Positions 35,021 through 45,734 of a DNA stretch of 64,000 nt are shown in pieces. The position numbers and the translations under genes are program-made. Within the stretch, counting starts at the first letter, position 1. The number at the start of each line of letters is the position of its first letter. A model generated the notes under the pieces. The model saw nothing but the letters and a program-made list of their open reading frames with translations. It did not search any database and had not been told where the DNA came from. Source of the DNA: Galaxea fascicularis (taxonomy: Eukaryota > Cnidaria > Anthozoa > Scleractinia > Euphylliidae). The DNA lies in the NCBI GenBank assembly GCA_948470475.1, contig OX419346.1, positions 439,501-503,500 on the forward strand. The letters are read 5' to 3'.

Positions 35021-35695
35021 TTATAAGCTCCTGTTGCGGATGTTTGTGAATTGTGGCCACAAGGCCACGAGAGAGTTGCATGGGTGGGAGTAACAGTCCT
35101 ATTTTTCTTAATATCCAGTCTTCTAAAAAAGAGTATTTAGGCTTTGATTTCCTGCCATTCAATGACTTTTTATCTATTACCCGAACCACTGGCGCAACTG
35201 CGGTTTATTTTCTCACTGACAAATTCTACCAGCAGCAATGTTCGACCTCTGTTTCCCCATAAATTGTAATGTGATTCTACTTACAGTTGAGAATAACCCT
35301 GATAGTCAGTAATTGTGACTGATGTCCATGTTTACTTACGGCTAATACAACAGACAATCCAGGGAAAACGCTAAACAACGTCTCATTGCCTTGACCTTAA
35401 TTAAAGTGATATGCTACCTAGCTTGTAAACGATCCTCAATCTTGCACAAAAGCTAAATAAAGGTACTTCTGATTTGATAATTTTGTTCAAAAGTTTGAAT
35501 GGTCTATCAATCCTCTTCTTTTATGGATCCCCGATCCTGATGCAGTCTTGCTTCTGTTCACTTTCACGTCTGAGAAAAAAATTAAAAGCAGATTGAGTTT
35601 GGAAAACGACGTAGTTTTCGTCGAGAGTGGGCCAGGATTTAGAGAACAAAACGAGATAAACTCGCCAAAAATTTCTAGGAAAATCTGCAAGGGCT

Positions 35696-35854
35696 TAGCC
35701 TGGGTGGCAAGCGTTGCTGAGGATTTCAGCGCTCGACAGTCAATTTCCAAATTCTGGTTGCGAGGGAAATGGGCGAGAGCAAAAATAAGAAGCGAGGGGG
35801 TAGGGGAGATTTGACTTTCCACAAACCCCACGGAAACGCTTGCTACACAGACTA
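35696..35854. mobile_element. MITE (TTAGCCTGGGTGGCAAGCGTT ends, degenerate)
   Basis: The left end, TAGCCTGGGTGGCAAGCG, and the right end, CGCTTGCTACACAGACTA, are imperfect inverted repeats. Similar elements are common in corals. It sits just downstream of the NHL gene. Confidence 0.55.
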
Positions 35855-35918
35855 CAAAGGGCCCACCTTTTCTAAAACCACAGCCCATGCCACTTATCCT
35901 CGTTAGTATCATCTCACC

Positions 35919-37397
35919 TTATATCTTCAATACTGTGATCCTATGATTCTCCCTCTCAGCTATTGCAATCTTGCCATCAGGCATAAGAGCCAAACCGTAA
36001 GGGAACCAGCACTCATTCAGAGCTGTGCCATACTTTCCGTGTTCCCTCAGGGGTTCTCCATCCCTGGAATATACTCTGACTTTATGGTTCTGGTAGTCGG
36101 CTCCAAACACCTCTCCTCTTGCAGGATCAAAGAGCATGTAGCGCAGATAAGTACCGTTTGGACCGAACAGGGACAGGAAATTTCCTTCGACGTCAAACAC
36201 CTGGATGCGTCTCATCGCTGAATCCCCAACATAGATTTTGTCGGTTTCGTCACAGCTCACATCATCGATGGTCTGAAACTCGCCTTCATTCCGACCAGAT
36301 TTTCCAAACTTGCAGATAGGCTTGCCATCAGTACCGAAGATGTGCACGCATAAGCCCGAAGTGTCTCCGGCTATTATTCGACCTTCGTTGTCAGTCGTGA
36401 GATGCGCGAATCTGGGCCAAGGTACTTCTGCTGAACCGCTCTCTGACTGTGGCGCTATCTGCAGCAGTTGGTTTCCATGGTAATCAAAGGCCTGAATTCT
36501 GCTCCCTCCTCCATCGCTTTCATCTGAGACAAGAATGCCGCCATCTTTTGTAAGACAAAAGTCAAACATACCGTTCACCTTTCCTTCTCCTCTCTTCAGC
36601 AGGCATTTCAGAAATTTTCCTTTGGCGTCAAACAACTGAATTCTTTGGACTGTGACTATACCCCCAACTCCGATAACATGCTCTTCAAGAACAAGAAACT
36701 GGCCGTCTTTATCGATCGCGACTTTCTCTGGGTAGCTTATCTGTCCATCGGCCATCCCATAATCACCGAAGCACCAGATCTCAGGGGGCTCGTATACAGG
36801 CTCCTCGCCAGGTAGGGCCTCAGCGGGGATATCAAATTCTGGCCAATCACCAAGCTCTTGCCCTAGACTGAGTACGTAATTCTTGGCAGCCTCGTCTATG
36901 GCCTTTACGGTGGTTAACAAGCTGAGGTTGCTTTTTTCTTTAATTGCAGAATACACTCCATCAATACCCCCAAGTTTTCTCAGTAGGAAGCGAAAGCACT
37001 TTGCCACCACCTCGGGTTCATCAAAGTGGATAAATGCAGCTTCAAGCAGAGCGATTTTGCAAGCTGTGACCCTGTCGTCTGTTGCGTTGTCACTATCTTC
37101 GAAAACAAACTTCCCCGTCTCTTGTTTCAGCCAAAACGTGACTTTGGTGAAGGTGTCTTCGTCAGGGTTAACGTGCTTCAGTGATATCAGCCTGTCTCGT
37201 AAGTTTAGAGCTGCAGATCCGAGGAAGCTGCGAAAGGCTTTCTCTTCGATGTTGCGAATTTCCTTGAGAATCTGCTCTTTCAGCCATCTGTACGTAACGT
37301 CGTTTTCTTCGACGATTTCTTGGACTTTATCCCATTGGTCGCTGACCAAAAGTTGAAAAGCGAGTTTAAACCAGGACTTCAGTGACCTTTCAGGCAT
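35919..37397 (-). CDS. NHL-repeat protein with helical N-terminus
   Basis: Predicted 492 aa in one coding exon. Residues 1 to about 200 are charged and helix-rich (repeated Lys/Glu-bounded segments) and match no domain I know. Residues about 210-492 form six NHL-type blades: YPEKVAIDKDGQFLV, FDFCLTKDGGILVSDES, FAHLTTDNEGRIIAGD, IDDVSCDETDKIYVGDS, LFDPARGEVFGADY and PYGLALMPDGKIAIAE. Each is followed by a short strand such as RIQVFD or VRVYSRDG. NHL propellers bind protein or RNA, as in TRIM-NHL proteins, but RING and B-box motifs are absent. The ATG follows a likely acceptor (TTTAACAG, 37402-37403), and a donor at 37701-37702 marks a non-coding first exon. The stop is immediately followed by GGTGAG, so a 3' UTR intron is possible. 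A partner or ligase role cannot be stated. Confidence 0.85.
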   Translation of the reverse strand: MPERSLKSWFKLAFQLLVSDQWDKVQEIVEENDVTYRWLKEQILKEIRNIEEKAFRSFLGSAALNLRDRLISLKHVNPDEDTFTKVTFWLKQETGKFVFEDSDNATDDRVTACKIALLEAAFIHFDEPEVVAKCFRFLLRKLGGIDGVYSAIKEKSNLSLLTTVKAIDEAAKNYVLSLGQELGDWPEFDIPAEALPGEEPVYEPPEIWCFGDYGMADGQISYPEKVAIDKDGQFLVLEEHVIGVGGIVTVQRIQLFDAKGKFLKCLLKRGEGKVNGMFDFCLTKDGGILVSDESDGGGSRIQAFDYHGNQLLQIAPQSESGSAEVPWPRFAHLTTDNEGRIIAGDTSGLCVHIFGTDGKPICKFGKSGRNEGEFQTIDDVSCDETDKIYVGDSAMRRIQVFDVEGNFLSLFGPNGTYLRYMLFDPARGEVFGADYQNHKVRVYSRDGEPLREHGKYGTALNECWFPYGLALMPDGKIAIAERENHRITVLKI

Positions 37398-37401
37398 AAC
37401 G

Positions 37402-37702
37402 CTGTTAAATTTCGTAATCTATGAAACTGAAACGATTCGTTGCGTGGGCGGCGGCCTAAACGTCGAATATTAGCTTTTAGTTTCGTTGTTCTCTCGTTTT
37501 GAATATGAAATAAATAAGTTAAGTATTGGAAAATACCAATCAACATGAAACAGCTGGTCAAACACGAACCAACAAATGGTTATTCAGCGAATTTCGTTGA
37601 ATATTAATTTGATTCTGGTAAAACAGGTGACAAAATCAAGTTGGCACCAGACCTCTTCTGTCGTCGAGTGCTGTCGTCCAAAAGGAAATGAATAACATTT
37701 AC
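37402..37702 (-). other. Predicted 5' UTR intron of the NHL gene
   Basis: On the minus strand AGCAAAG|GTAAATG is the donor (37702) and TTTAACAG the acceptor (37402). It implies transcription starting between about 37.71 and 37.9 kb, close to the start of the plus-strand recombinase-like locus. Confidence 0.5.
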
Positions 37703-37802
37703 CTTTGCTGCTCGAAAACTCCTCGAAACCGAGGGAGCTTTGGGCTAGTAAGTTTAGTTTGTAAAGTGCCAGACGGTGGTTCGTTCGCACAATAACAATA
37801 AT

Positions 37803-37836
<34 letters not shown>

Positions 37837-37918
37837 CAGATCGGACGCGAATATTTTATCCTGCTTGTGAAATGAATACATTAAATTGACTGCAAAGTAT
37901 TGTTATGGGATTCGCTAA

Positions 37919-39454
37919 TTGGACATGGACGCCAAAATGCTGTACGTCCCACAGGAGATAGTGCATGAGACAATAATAGAAATATTCAAAATTTTCAGTC
38001 ACTGCCAAATCGCCAGTATGGTAACAGCTTGTTTTCGTCCGCCGAAAACTGAAGAGGCAGAAATTTCCTTACTGTCTGAAACCGTACCTAAAAACACCAA
38101 GTACAATATTAAATGGGCGGTGAACGTTTTTACTGCCCGGCAGAATACGAGAATGAACAAAAAAGCGCAGTTGGAAACATCTGGAGGCAACGGAGTGAGT
38201 CGACCGATGTCGAGGAGCTGTCAGTCCCGCTCGAGCATATGTCCGCCGGCAGTTTAAACTTCTGGCTCTACAAATTAATTTGCGAAGTTGCGAAGCAAAC
38301 CGGGGAACGCTACCCTCCTTAGACGCTGTACCTACTTGTTTGCAGCATTAATCGCCATTTGGGAAACGTACAAGGAGAAAAGGCGTTTCACATACTGGAG
38401 AAAAGTGACAGGAGGTAAAACGACATTCTTTGAAGCAATATTTCATCGTTTTTTTTTTTTTGTATGTTCTGTTTTAACCTTTATATTGTTTGTATTTTAA
38501 AGGTTTATAGTGTTTCGAAAAACACTAGATGGCGAAATGAAGGACGCCACCAAGTGCGGAGTCGCGCAGGCATCAAAGATGTCGGGAAAAGAGGAGATAA
38601 CAGAGAGAGAAGAAACAACCTTATGGGACATGGCTCTACTGCGAGCAAATACAGCTGAGTCGTTATTAAATACAGTGTATTTTTATAATGGCAAGTTGTT
38701 CGGTCTACGGGCCGGTGAACATAGGTTGATTCGCTTGAGTAATATTGTTGTTGAGGGAAACAAGATAGTTTTTGATGAGTTTAGAGGCAAAACGTACAAG
38801 GGTGGCTTAAAAGATTTGAAAAATAAGCCACGCTATATTGAACACATTTGTCACGAGAACAGGCAAAACCACAGCCCTTGCTTAGCTTTAATGTACTCAG
38901 TTTACATCGAGAAAATTCGAAGCCATGCAAAATCCATCGACAGCTTCTACTTTCGTCCCCACAGGGGCGGGAAATTTGAATATGAGAAGAGTCCGGTTGG
39001 CTTATGCACACTAAACAAAATTCGTCCTGAAAAATTGTTGGGAAAGGCAGGATTGTCTCGCAAGACGGCACATTGTCGTCGTGTTACCTGTGCAACTCGA
39101 TTGTTTCAGAATTCAGTAGAAGAGAAATTGGCGAGGGAAAGAACAGGACACAGGTCCAATGCACTTTTTGGTTATCAAAAGGCTAGTGACAAACAGGTCC
39201 AAAATGTAAGTAAACTTTTGGCACCGGTCAATGACTCACGCAAGTCGGTTCAAAGTCAAGCGACTGAGAAATGTAAAGAGTCGGAAACAATTACTCAAGT
39301 GCTTGAGGATTTACCAGACAGTGATTTTGATTTGTCTGATGATATTTTGGCTTCTATTCGAATGCCGGAAAGTACAATAAGTTATAATGAAAACAACATC
39401 TGTACAAATTCTGTTTTCAAAAACTGTACAATTAATTTCGTAGTTAAGAAGTGA
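37919..39454 (+). pseudogene. KIAA1958/Crypton-type tyrosine recombinase relative, N-terminal half broken
   Basis: The protein resembles the DUF3504 (Crypton-derived) tyrosine recombinase family. Exon 1 (37919-38414) has two faults. There is a frameshift at about 38160-38200, between KWAVNVFTARQ and the VEELSVPLEHMSAGSLNFWL segment. There is also an in-frame TAG at 38320-38322, just after GERYPP; the expected TLYLLVCSINRHLG follows it. Exon 2 (38503-39454, acceptor TTTTAAAG) is fully open for 300+ residues. The catalytic set is present: Arg in FGLRAGEHR, H-x-x-R in AHCRR, His in RTGHRS and Tyr in FGYQK. It could be a decaying Crypton copy, or a domesticated gene using a different first exon or a downstream start (Met at 38510). 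No target or sister gene is visible. Confidence 0.75.
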
Positions 39455-39838
39455 ATAGTTCCCTTAATGTATTGATTGCTTGATGTTTACTACATTGTTC
39501 AGCAAATAGCCAGATTGTGTATATATTTTCATAGAGTAAAGCTGATGGGTAAATAAAATTAAATTCTATGATGAAAATATGTCCATTTTGTTATTCATTT
39601 TAATCAGTAGAGATCTGTATCAAAAGGTAATGAATACTAATTAGCTGAACAGGAGTTTGTTTCAAAAGTTAATTCTACTGTTTAATAATTCATCAACCCC
39701 AGCCTTTCCCTGCTACCTATTCAATCCCTTCCCGAGCTTTCAGACAGTTGATTTGTATTGGGGTTTACAATTGTGTACATGTGATCTGAATACTGTGCTG
39801 GGATTGGTTTGCACCCTCATGAATAATTAATGAAATTT

Positions 39839-39960
39839 ACAATAATAATTATAATAATAATACATTTAAACAGCGCCCTAATAAAAGGTTCTAAGGCGCT
39901 TTACAAAGTGAAAAAAACAAATAAATACAACAATAAAAAGGTATAAACCTAGGATAAAAT
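39839..39960 (+). repeat. TAA-run / GCGC repeat, partial second copy
   Basis: ATAATAATACATTTAAACAG then GCGCC, a short loop and GGCGCTTTACAAAG, matching the start of the repeat at 7745. The second half is missing or too diverged to see. Confidence 0.55.
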
Positions 39961-40501
39961 TGTTGTTTAAAAAGATAACTTTGAACATAAGATTTAAAGA
40001 AGTAACGGTATAATAGACCAATTAAGCAGTACATTAGGTTGGCTTTGTTTATATCCTTGTCCAAATGACCATGATATCTGGTGACGACGTTGGTAGTGTC
40101 GTGAGTATTCCGCACGTGTGTATCGGAACCAATCAGGTTAAATCTATTGTTCGCACCATTTGTTAAATAGCAGCCGTAATGTACGCGCGGGGGTGTGAGA
40201 ACTAACGGTCGTTTCGTGTACATTAAAAGTGAGAGCTATTTTATTAACCGCGTCTCTACGGACGTTACATCTGATTGTAATTGATTTATAAGTAGGCGAT
40301 TTGAAAGATACCACTTTGCCCTTCAAAACGCACGATACTAAAGTTATTTGTTTTGTTTCAGAGTCGTGAGACTGAGCTAACAATACCAAAGTTACTAATT
40401 AACATCAGGTGGAGTATTCACTATTTCCCAGGATCTACAGTTGATAATTACTCTGCTGAATTTTTTTCTCTCTTGTCTTTCGTCACTTGATAACACAGTG
40501 T
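39961..40501. other. Intergenic, nothing supported
   Basis: Short ORFs only, with no family resemblance or splice support. Convergent 3' flank of the recombinase locus and the PAN-like gene. Confidence 0.4.
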
Positions 40502-42635
40502 TCATGACTTGATTCTCGGGTTTCCGGGCGGCGGGGTTTCGCCGGTCAATTCATGACAGTTCTCTGTTCCAAGAAGATAGTTTCGTAGATTCTGAAACAG
40601 TAAAACAAACAAATGAGAGCTCTTCACTTGAGAAATCGAGAAACGCTACAGATACCGGCCTATTCCAGGCATGGGAAAAAGACAAGATAAAAATAAAAAA
40701 TGACGAGATGAAGCAAGCAAAAAGAGTTTGATCGCTTCTCGTTTCAGTCTCCTTGACTTTGGTCTCGTTCTGTTCGTCACTACTTTAACATCTGAATGGA
40801 ACCTTCGTGAAAACAAGAGCCCAGGGTGAGTAAATTAACCTGTTGTTTCTAGCTCTTCAAACTGACAAGTTACAGCCGGAGACAAAGTGCTTATTTAAAA
40901 TCCAAGCTAAAGGGCAATTTAAAATTGCTAACACTGAACGCGCGCTCATCTATGTAGTTGTGTAATAATGCTGCAAGTGTAGCCATGCTAATATTTCCTA
41001 AAACCAATTCAAACTCATGCAGTCATTCTTGATAAAGTTCCTCAAATCGTTGAGCCAACGAATGCATTAGTAGAATGCCAGAAACATTGGTCATTTATCT
41101 GATAAAAAAAAAAATGAAACAAATTGGTGGAGAATTTTAACAGCGTCGGTGCTGTGATGTGCGGCATCAGCACATTACTGTTCTACAAACTAGCTACAAA
41201 CTGGTCAGAGTAGAGTTTAACCTGTACTTACTTTTCCACCACTTAGGCGTAAGGTTTTACAGCCATCGGACTGTCCTTGGAACTCATATCGATTAACGTT
41301 TCTCGGCGTGAAACCTAGCGCTGAAATAAGGCGGTCGACGGAAGCGCTCAAAAGAGTACATTTATCAATTGGGTTTGATTCTTTTTGGTCAAATTTGTAT
41401 GTGTCGCAGAAATCCAACCTGAGGCACGAGTCAGCACATTGCATCTCTGTCCACAAGGTGAGGGTTTTAATCACGTAACCTCTACAGTTATCTTCGTTTT
41501 CCGTGTCAATGTGAGGACGGTGGCAACTACTGTCTGAAAAATAACAAATATAGCGGCCCCGGTGAGACATCATGCGTCAGGGGAATCGTGAGCGCCGTGA
41601 TGGTCATCGTGATCGTCGTCATCATCGCTGTCGTCATTTTTTTATCGTAATTATTATCACCACCCTTATCATGAATGTAATTATCGTCATCACCACTAGG
41701 CATCCATATCATAATCATCACCATGATCGCCACCATCGTCATCATCGCGATCTTTCTAATAACCAGCCTGGGGTAAGGCGAATTGCGCTGTTTACTTCCC
41801 CTCCCGCGGGATGAATTTATGAAAAGGCTATTGTTTGTTATCATCCAATCGGAAAGGAGCAAGCGGCGTGACTGTTACAGCCGGCACACCAAAATCGAGC
41901 TATGGTTCCTTTGATCTTCGATCGCTAGATTTCTCAATATTGTTTAAGGTCTAACGCTTCGAGTTTTGGACGGATTTCAAATATAATGGTACGAGAAGAA
42001 ACCTCTGGCGTTCAGCTTGCCCAGTGCGCGGTTTGGAAGTTTTGTGATGAAACCAGTTGTCGGTGAAAATCGCCTCAGCGCTGGGCCGGTCCGAAATCGA
42101 GCTTTCCACCCTTGTCTCTCTACTATACGCTCAGGTAAACGTCACATGCGAAACTCTTCAAATCGCTAAAATTCGCCGTATTCAGCTACAAGAACGACAA
42201 TACACAACATTCAGGTAAAAAGACGTTCATTTTGATCTTACTTGTAGATATTGACTGAAGCATATTACGAGAATATGAACCGTTTCGATGATTCCCATAC
42301 ATTTCAACTAAATTCAAAATACCCAACAGTCACACAGTTTGTGTGGGCTCCCTGTGTCATTACCATCACCACCATCATCATCATCACCACCATTATCACC
42401 ATCATCATCACTATCACCATCACCATCACTGTCACCAACATCACCATCATCACCATCGTCATCAAACGTGATTCACAACAAGAGAAGCCCTCTAAAAGGA
42501 ACATTGCCAAATTTGATTCCTATCGTTGAATATGGGCCAATACAAATTCAACACTGGAATAATTTCTGAATAAACAGGTTTTTGCTCACCTCCTTTGACG
42601 CTTAAGCGTAACAAAACTAAAGCAAGGGCAGCCAT
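40502..42635 (-). CDS. Small secreted PAN/apple-like protein
   Basis: Three exons read right to left: 42635-42590, 41533-41232 and 40591-40502. All are GT-AG and in phase, giving 145 aa. Exon 1 gives a short hydrophobic signal sequence (MAALALVLLRLSV); an upstream in-frame Met at 42689 would lengthen it by 18 residues. Exon 2 holds six cysteines in a PAN/apple-like order: NC near GYVIKTL, the QCADSCLRLDFC block, DKCTLLS, and DGCKTL. This type of domain binds protein or carbohydrate and is common in secreted coral proteins. Exon 3 adds 29 residues (NLRNYLLG, a Cys, a Pro-rich end). The first intron contains CAT/ATC microsatellites. The role is unknown; an extracellular or mucus location is inferred from the signal. 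Confidence 0.7.
41580..41760. repeat. Imperfect CAT/ATC microsatellite
   Basis: A run of degenerate CATCAT/ATCATC triplets in intron 1 of the PAN-like gene. ORFs here are rich in His/Ile or Met/Val purely because of the repeat. Confidence 0.8.
42354..42470. repeat. CAC-CAT microsatellite
   Basis: Nearly continuous ATCACC and ATCATC units over about 115 bp, close to exon 1 of the PAN-like gene. The flanking ORFs are translations of the repeat. Confidence 0.85.
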
Positions 42636-43745
42636 GACCGTGCTAATCCTGTTCCCAAAAGCTGCTGAAACGAAATGAAGATATGCCAATCATAACTTGG
42701 TGAACAGTTTGGAAGATTGATACATATGTAGAGGACCGCCTTAAATACCTATTCATTCAGTTGAACGAAACTGCAAGAGCACGTAGACAAAAAATGCGGG
42801 GATCGTTCCCAGAACGTTGCGAAGAATCATAGACGGAATTACTCTCCCCATTGTTTGTGCAAAGGTGAGGTGAGAAGGAACAATTAATTTGCAAGTACGG
42901 GGGCTTTACTAACCTTTAGATTCTGGTAGGAATGTATGTCGCTTTTATTCAAACACTATACGTTTCAAAGCTGAAAAGCTTGCGAGGTCGTGTAAAGCGA
43001 TAATGGAAAATGCTTTCAAATTAAGCCTCGTGGAGACTCTATTATCCTTCGTTTATTATCCTGCGCATGCGCTTGGTTTGGCGGCAGACATCTTGCTAAT
43101 AATTATGGCTTGTTGTCAGGGAGATCGATATTAGGATATGAGGAAAACGAACATACCTCTTCTTGGCAACTTTGGAGTTTTTTCTTCCCGTTGTTTTAAA
43201 TTCCACAAACAAGAAAGGAAGTGATTCAAAGTAGTACTTGAAACTATACTGACTTCCAGAGAAAAATCTTTTGCGGACATTATTCTAAGTTCTGAGCCGG
43301 ATTAAAATCTTGAACCCTTTGACCAGCTGCTTTACATTCTCTATCTGTTTACAAGCTTTTTGAAGAGAAATTTTCTGGGTAAATGTAAATGTGCGTGTGA
43401 CCATTTATAATGAGTAAAAGTAGCAATACTCACAGCACATGTTTCACTCTCACACCCGTTCGTCACTCCTCCGACGCTTGGTACGTGGTGAACTTTGATG
43501 ATCGCTTAAAGGAAGATTTAAAATTCTAATAAATTGCCTTTTTAATTTAGAACACCTTTGCATGCTATATGACAGTTTGTCAGAACTATTTAACAATTCT
43601 AGTCAGTTCCGTTCCAAACAAACGTCAGCTGAGTAGCAGTATATTTATCTTGCAATGGCGTTTCATTGAAAGGCAGCTTCCCTATCTTTCTTTAGAGGCG
43701 AGGAGTTTAAGTTTTATAATTTTATTCCTGATTAACTGTTTCTTA
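42636..43745. other. Intergenic, 5' flank of PAN-like gene
   Basis: Presumed promoter side of the PAN-like gene, with no other supportable gene. A TGCGCATGCGC palindrome-like stretch lies near 43062. Confidence 0.4.
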
Positions 43746-44454
43746 GGCCCAGGTCAAACGCCGTACTACACATGAGCTGAACTAAATTGTAGTTTAGGTC
43801 GACCCAAATTTAGTTACGTTCGCTTGTTGACGTCAAACGTCAAACTTAATTCATCCGAACTTAACTAGATCATAAAAATAAACAGATTGAGGCTGACTTA
43901 TACATTGATATACGTTAACATGATTATGCATTTGGTTCGGCTCATGTGACAGATCAGCGTTTGACCCAAACTCCATCTTTAGCCGTTATTCCCGCCCGAG
44001 CGGCCGCGAAGAACGCCTCAGCCGATCCAAATGAATTCAGTCGAATCAGGAGCCCATCACTAGGAGCGTACAACTCCCATACTAAGCCTACGACACGGCA
44101 TTTTTACAGACCGATTTTTTTGGACTATCTTTTCCCGCGAAAAAGGAAGTTTCATCGTCACCTTTCTTTTGTTCTTAAGTTTCTCAGCTTCGCAGATAAA
44201 CTTAAGAACAAAAGAAAGTTCGATGGGGATAATGGAGCATTGTGATTGGTCATTGGGGCTCCTGCGGGAGTCCCATATTCGCGGCAAATTCAATCTAAAA
44301 ATGAATCGGTCTGTGAAAACGCCGTGACAGGAATATAGGGCAGTTGTACGCTCCTAGTGATGGGCTCCTGGTCGAACTTAATTGAGTCAAAAGCCGTACT
44401 TCAAATGAACTTTATGACTGAGTTTAGTGTGAAATACGGCTTTTGACCTGGGCC
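43746..44454. mobile_element. Outer MITE (GGCCCAGGTCAAACGCCGTA ends), TTA-flanked
   Basis: The left end, GGCCCAGGTCAAACGCCGTA, and the right end (inverse, ACGGCTTTTGACCTGGGCC) are flanked by TTA at 43743-43745 and 44455-44457. Inner segments pair more weakly (TTAGTT/AACTAA-rich). It contains a second element inserted at 44047. Confidence 0.75.
44047..44370. mobile_element. Inner MITE (CAGGAGCCCATCACTAGG ends)
   Basis: Perfect inverted ends CAGGAGCCCATCACTAGG, then AGCGTACAACT on both sides. It is flanked by the direct repeat GTCGAA (left followed by one extra base). Inside is a second perfect palindrome, with CTTTCTTTTGTTCTTAAG paired to its inverse around a 15-base loop near 44182. Confidence 0.8.
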
Positions 44455-44699
44455 TTATACTAATCTCGCTTGAAGCTAACAATATATTATTGCGTTCGAC
44501 GCTAGGAGAACGCAACCTAAATTGAACGCGAGAAGCCTGGGCACAAGCATTTAGCAGAAAGAATCTCGATTTTTAGGTTGGTTCAAGTACCGGATGTACC
44601 TCATAGACTCCAAGGGCAAGGTGTGCGCATGTTTTTTCTTCCATGTGCAGATCGTCCGCGTCAGCTCCTCAGGTCAAGCTCAACTCGGTAAGTTTAAAC

Positions 44700-45410
44700 T
44701 CAATCCTTTTTGGAAGAAACAATGTTTTTTGAAAATTTCGTAGGTCTAATACAAAGAAGCCTGATCAAGAACTTGTTTACTGCTTCTGTCGCATACAAAA
44801 AGTGCGTTATTCTATCTACAAAGAGGCGAATATGGCGTGTGTTGACGCCCTGTGAGATGCCATCTGTGACAGAGATTTCACTTGAAAAACAACCTGATGA
44901 TCATTCGTACTCTGACCTATTGCGGTCACAAATACAAACTGAATAAACCGAGTCGTTGTACTCGGTGGCCATTGAGCGAGACGACCCATTGTGGTCATGA
45001 AGACCTACTGAATTGAGTCATTCTCCTCTGATCCTATGTGGTCACAAACTAATCCAACTGACTCGATAAAATCGGTGGCCAGCATTGGTGCAAATGAAAA
45101 TTCGAACAGCGTTTGTGATAAGCAACTCGGTTAACCTTAACACCTGGCTGTTCAGCTCTCTGTGTAGTACACAAGATCGTGATCAGGCTTTGACAAATGT
45201 TTATGCTAATGAGATATCAAGACCATGCAGTATTACTTGCAATGAGCAATATAGTTTACAGACGTCTTTGAACACTGATACAATTAAGCCCATACAGACA
45301 ACAGTAAATCACAGAAGAAAGCGTGATAGGGAACCATCTCCAATTCCTGTCAGGAAAATTCTGAAAGCATTTAAGAAAAAAGTGTTAAGAAGATACAATC
45401 TTATGTGAGA
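44700..45410 (+). other. Possible 5' remnants of the OTU-type transposon gene
   Basis: Two open stretches (44710-44946 and 45085-45408) lie upstream of and in the same direction as the OTU pseudogene. Around 44910-45080 a GTGGTCA/CGGTGGCCA motif recurs in a loose tandem. The second stretch ends in a Lys/Arg-rich segment. They may be the N-terminal part of the same element-encoded protein, but I cannot align them to a known family. Confidence 0.3.
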
Positions 45411-45440
45411 AATCATCTTCCAGATTCCTCAGTTATCAAC

Positions 45441-45540
45441 AATTTGTGTAAGAACTTACAAAACCTGGCACTTGCGGTACAATACCGCTAATTGTGTAAG
45501 AATTACAAATCCTGGCACTTGCGGTACAATCACCGCTAAT
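45441..45540. repeat. Two-unit tandem repeat (about 50 bp)
   Basis: Two adjacent units share GTGTAAGAA, CCTGGCACTTGCGGTACAAT and ACCGCTAATTG. Similar spacing suggests a local duplication. Confidence 0.75.
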
Positions 45541-45734
45541 TGTTTTAGTAAATATGTCTTTTTTTTGAAGATACAGAAATGCAAAATAAAACGGACACTT
45601 TGTAACTGTAGACAAACATGTAATGGTCGGCTACATAAATGGTGCTCCAGTTTCACAAATTAAAAGTGACAACTCAAGTTTGAAGGGAGGTATGTCCCCT
45701 GAGACACTCAACTGAGAACCATGTTACACCATGG

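Noticed and set aside
36883..37356. 157-aa plus-strand ORF antisense to the NHL gene
   Set aside because: Shadow of the real coding strand, with no splice or family support.
41580..42470. Spaced triplet repeats as a CRISPR-like array
   Set aside because: Microsatellite units without conserved repeats and unique spacers; eukaryotic context.
41527..42529. His-, Ile- or Met/Val-rich ORFs on both strands
   Set aside because: They are translations of CAT/ATC microsatellites.
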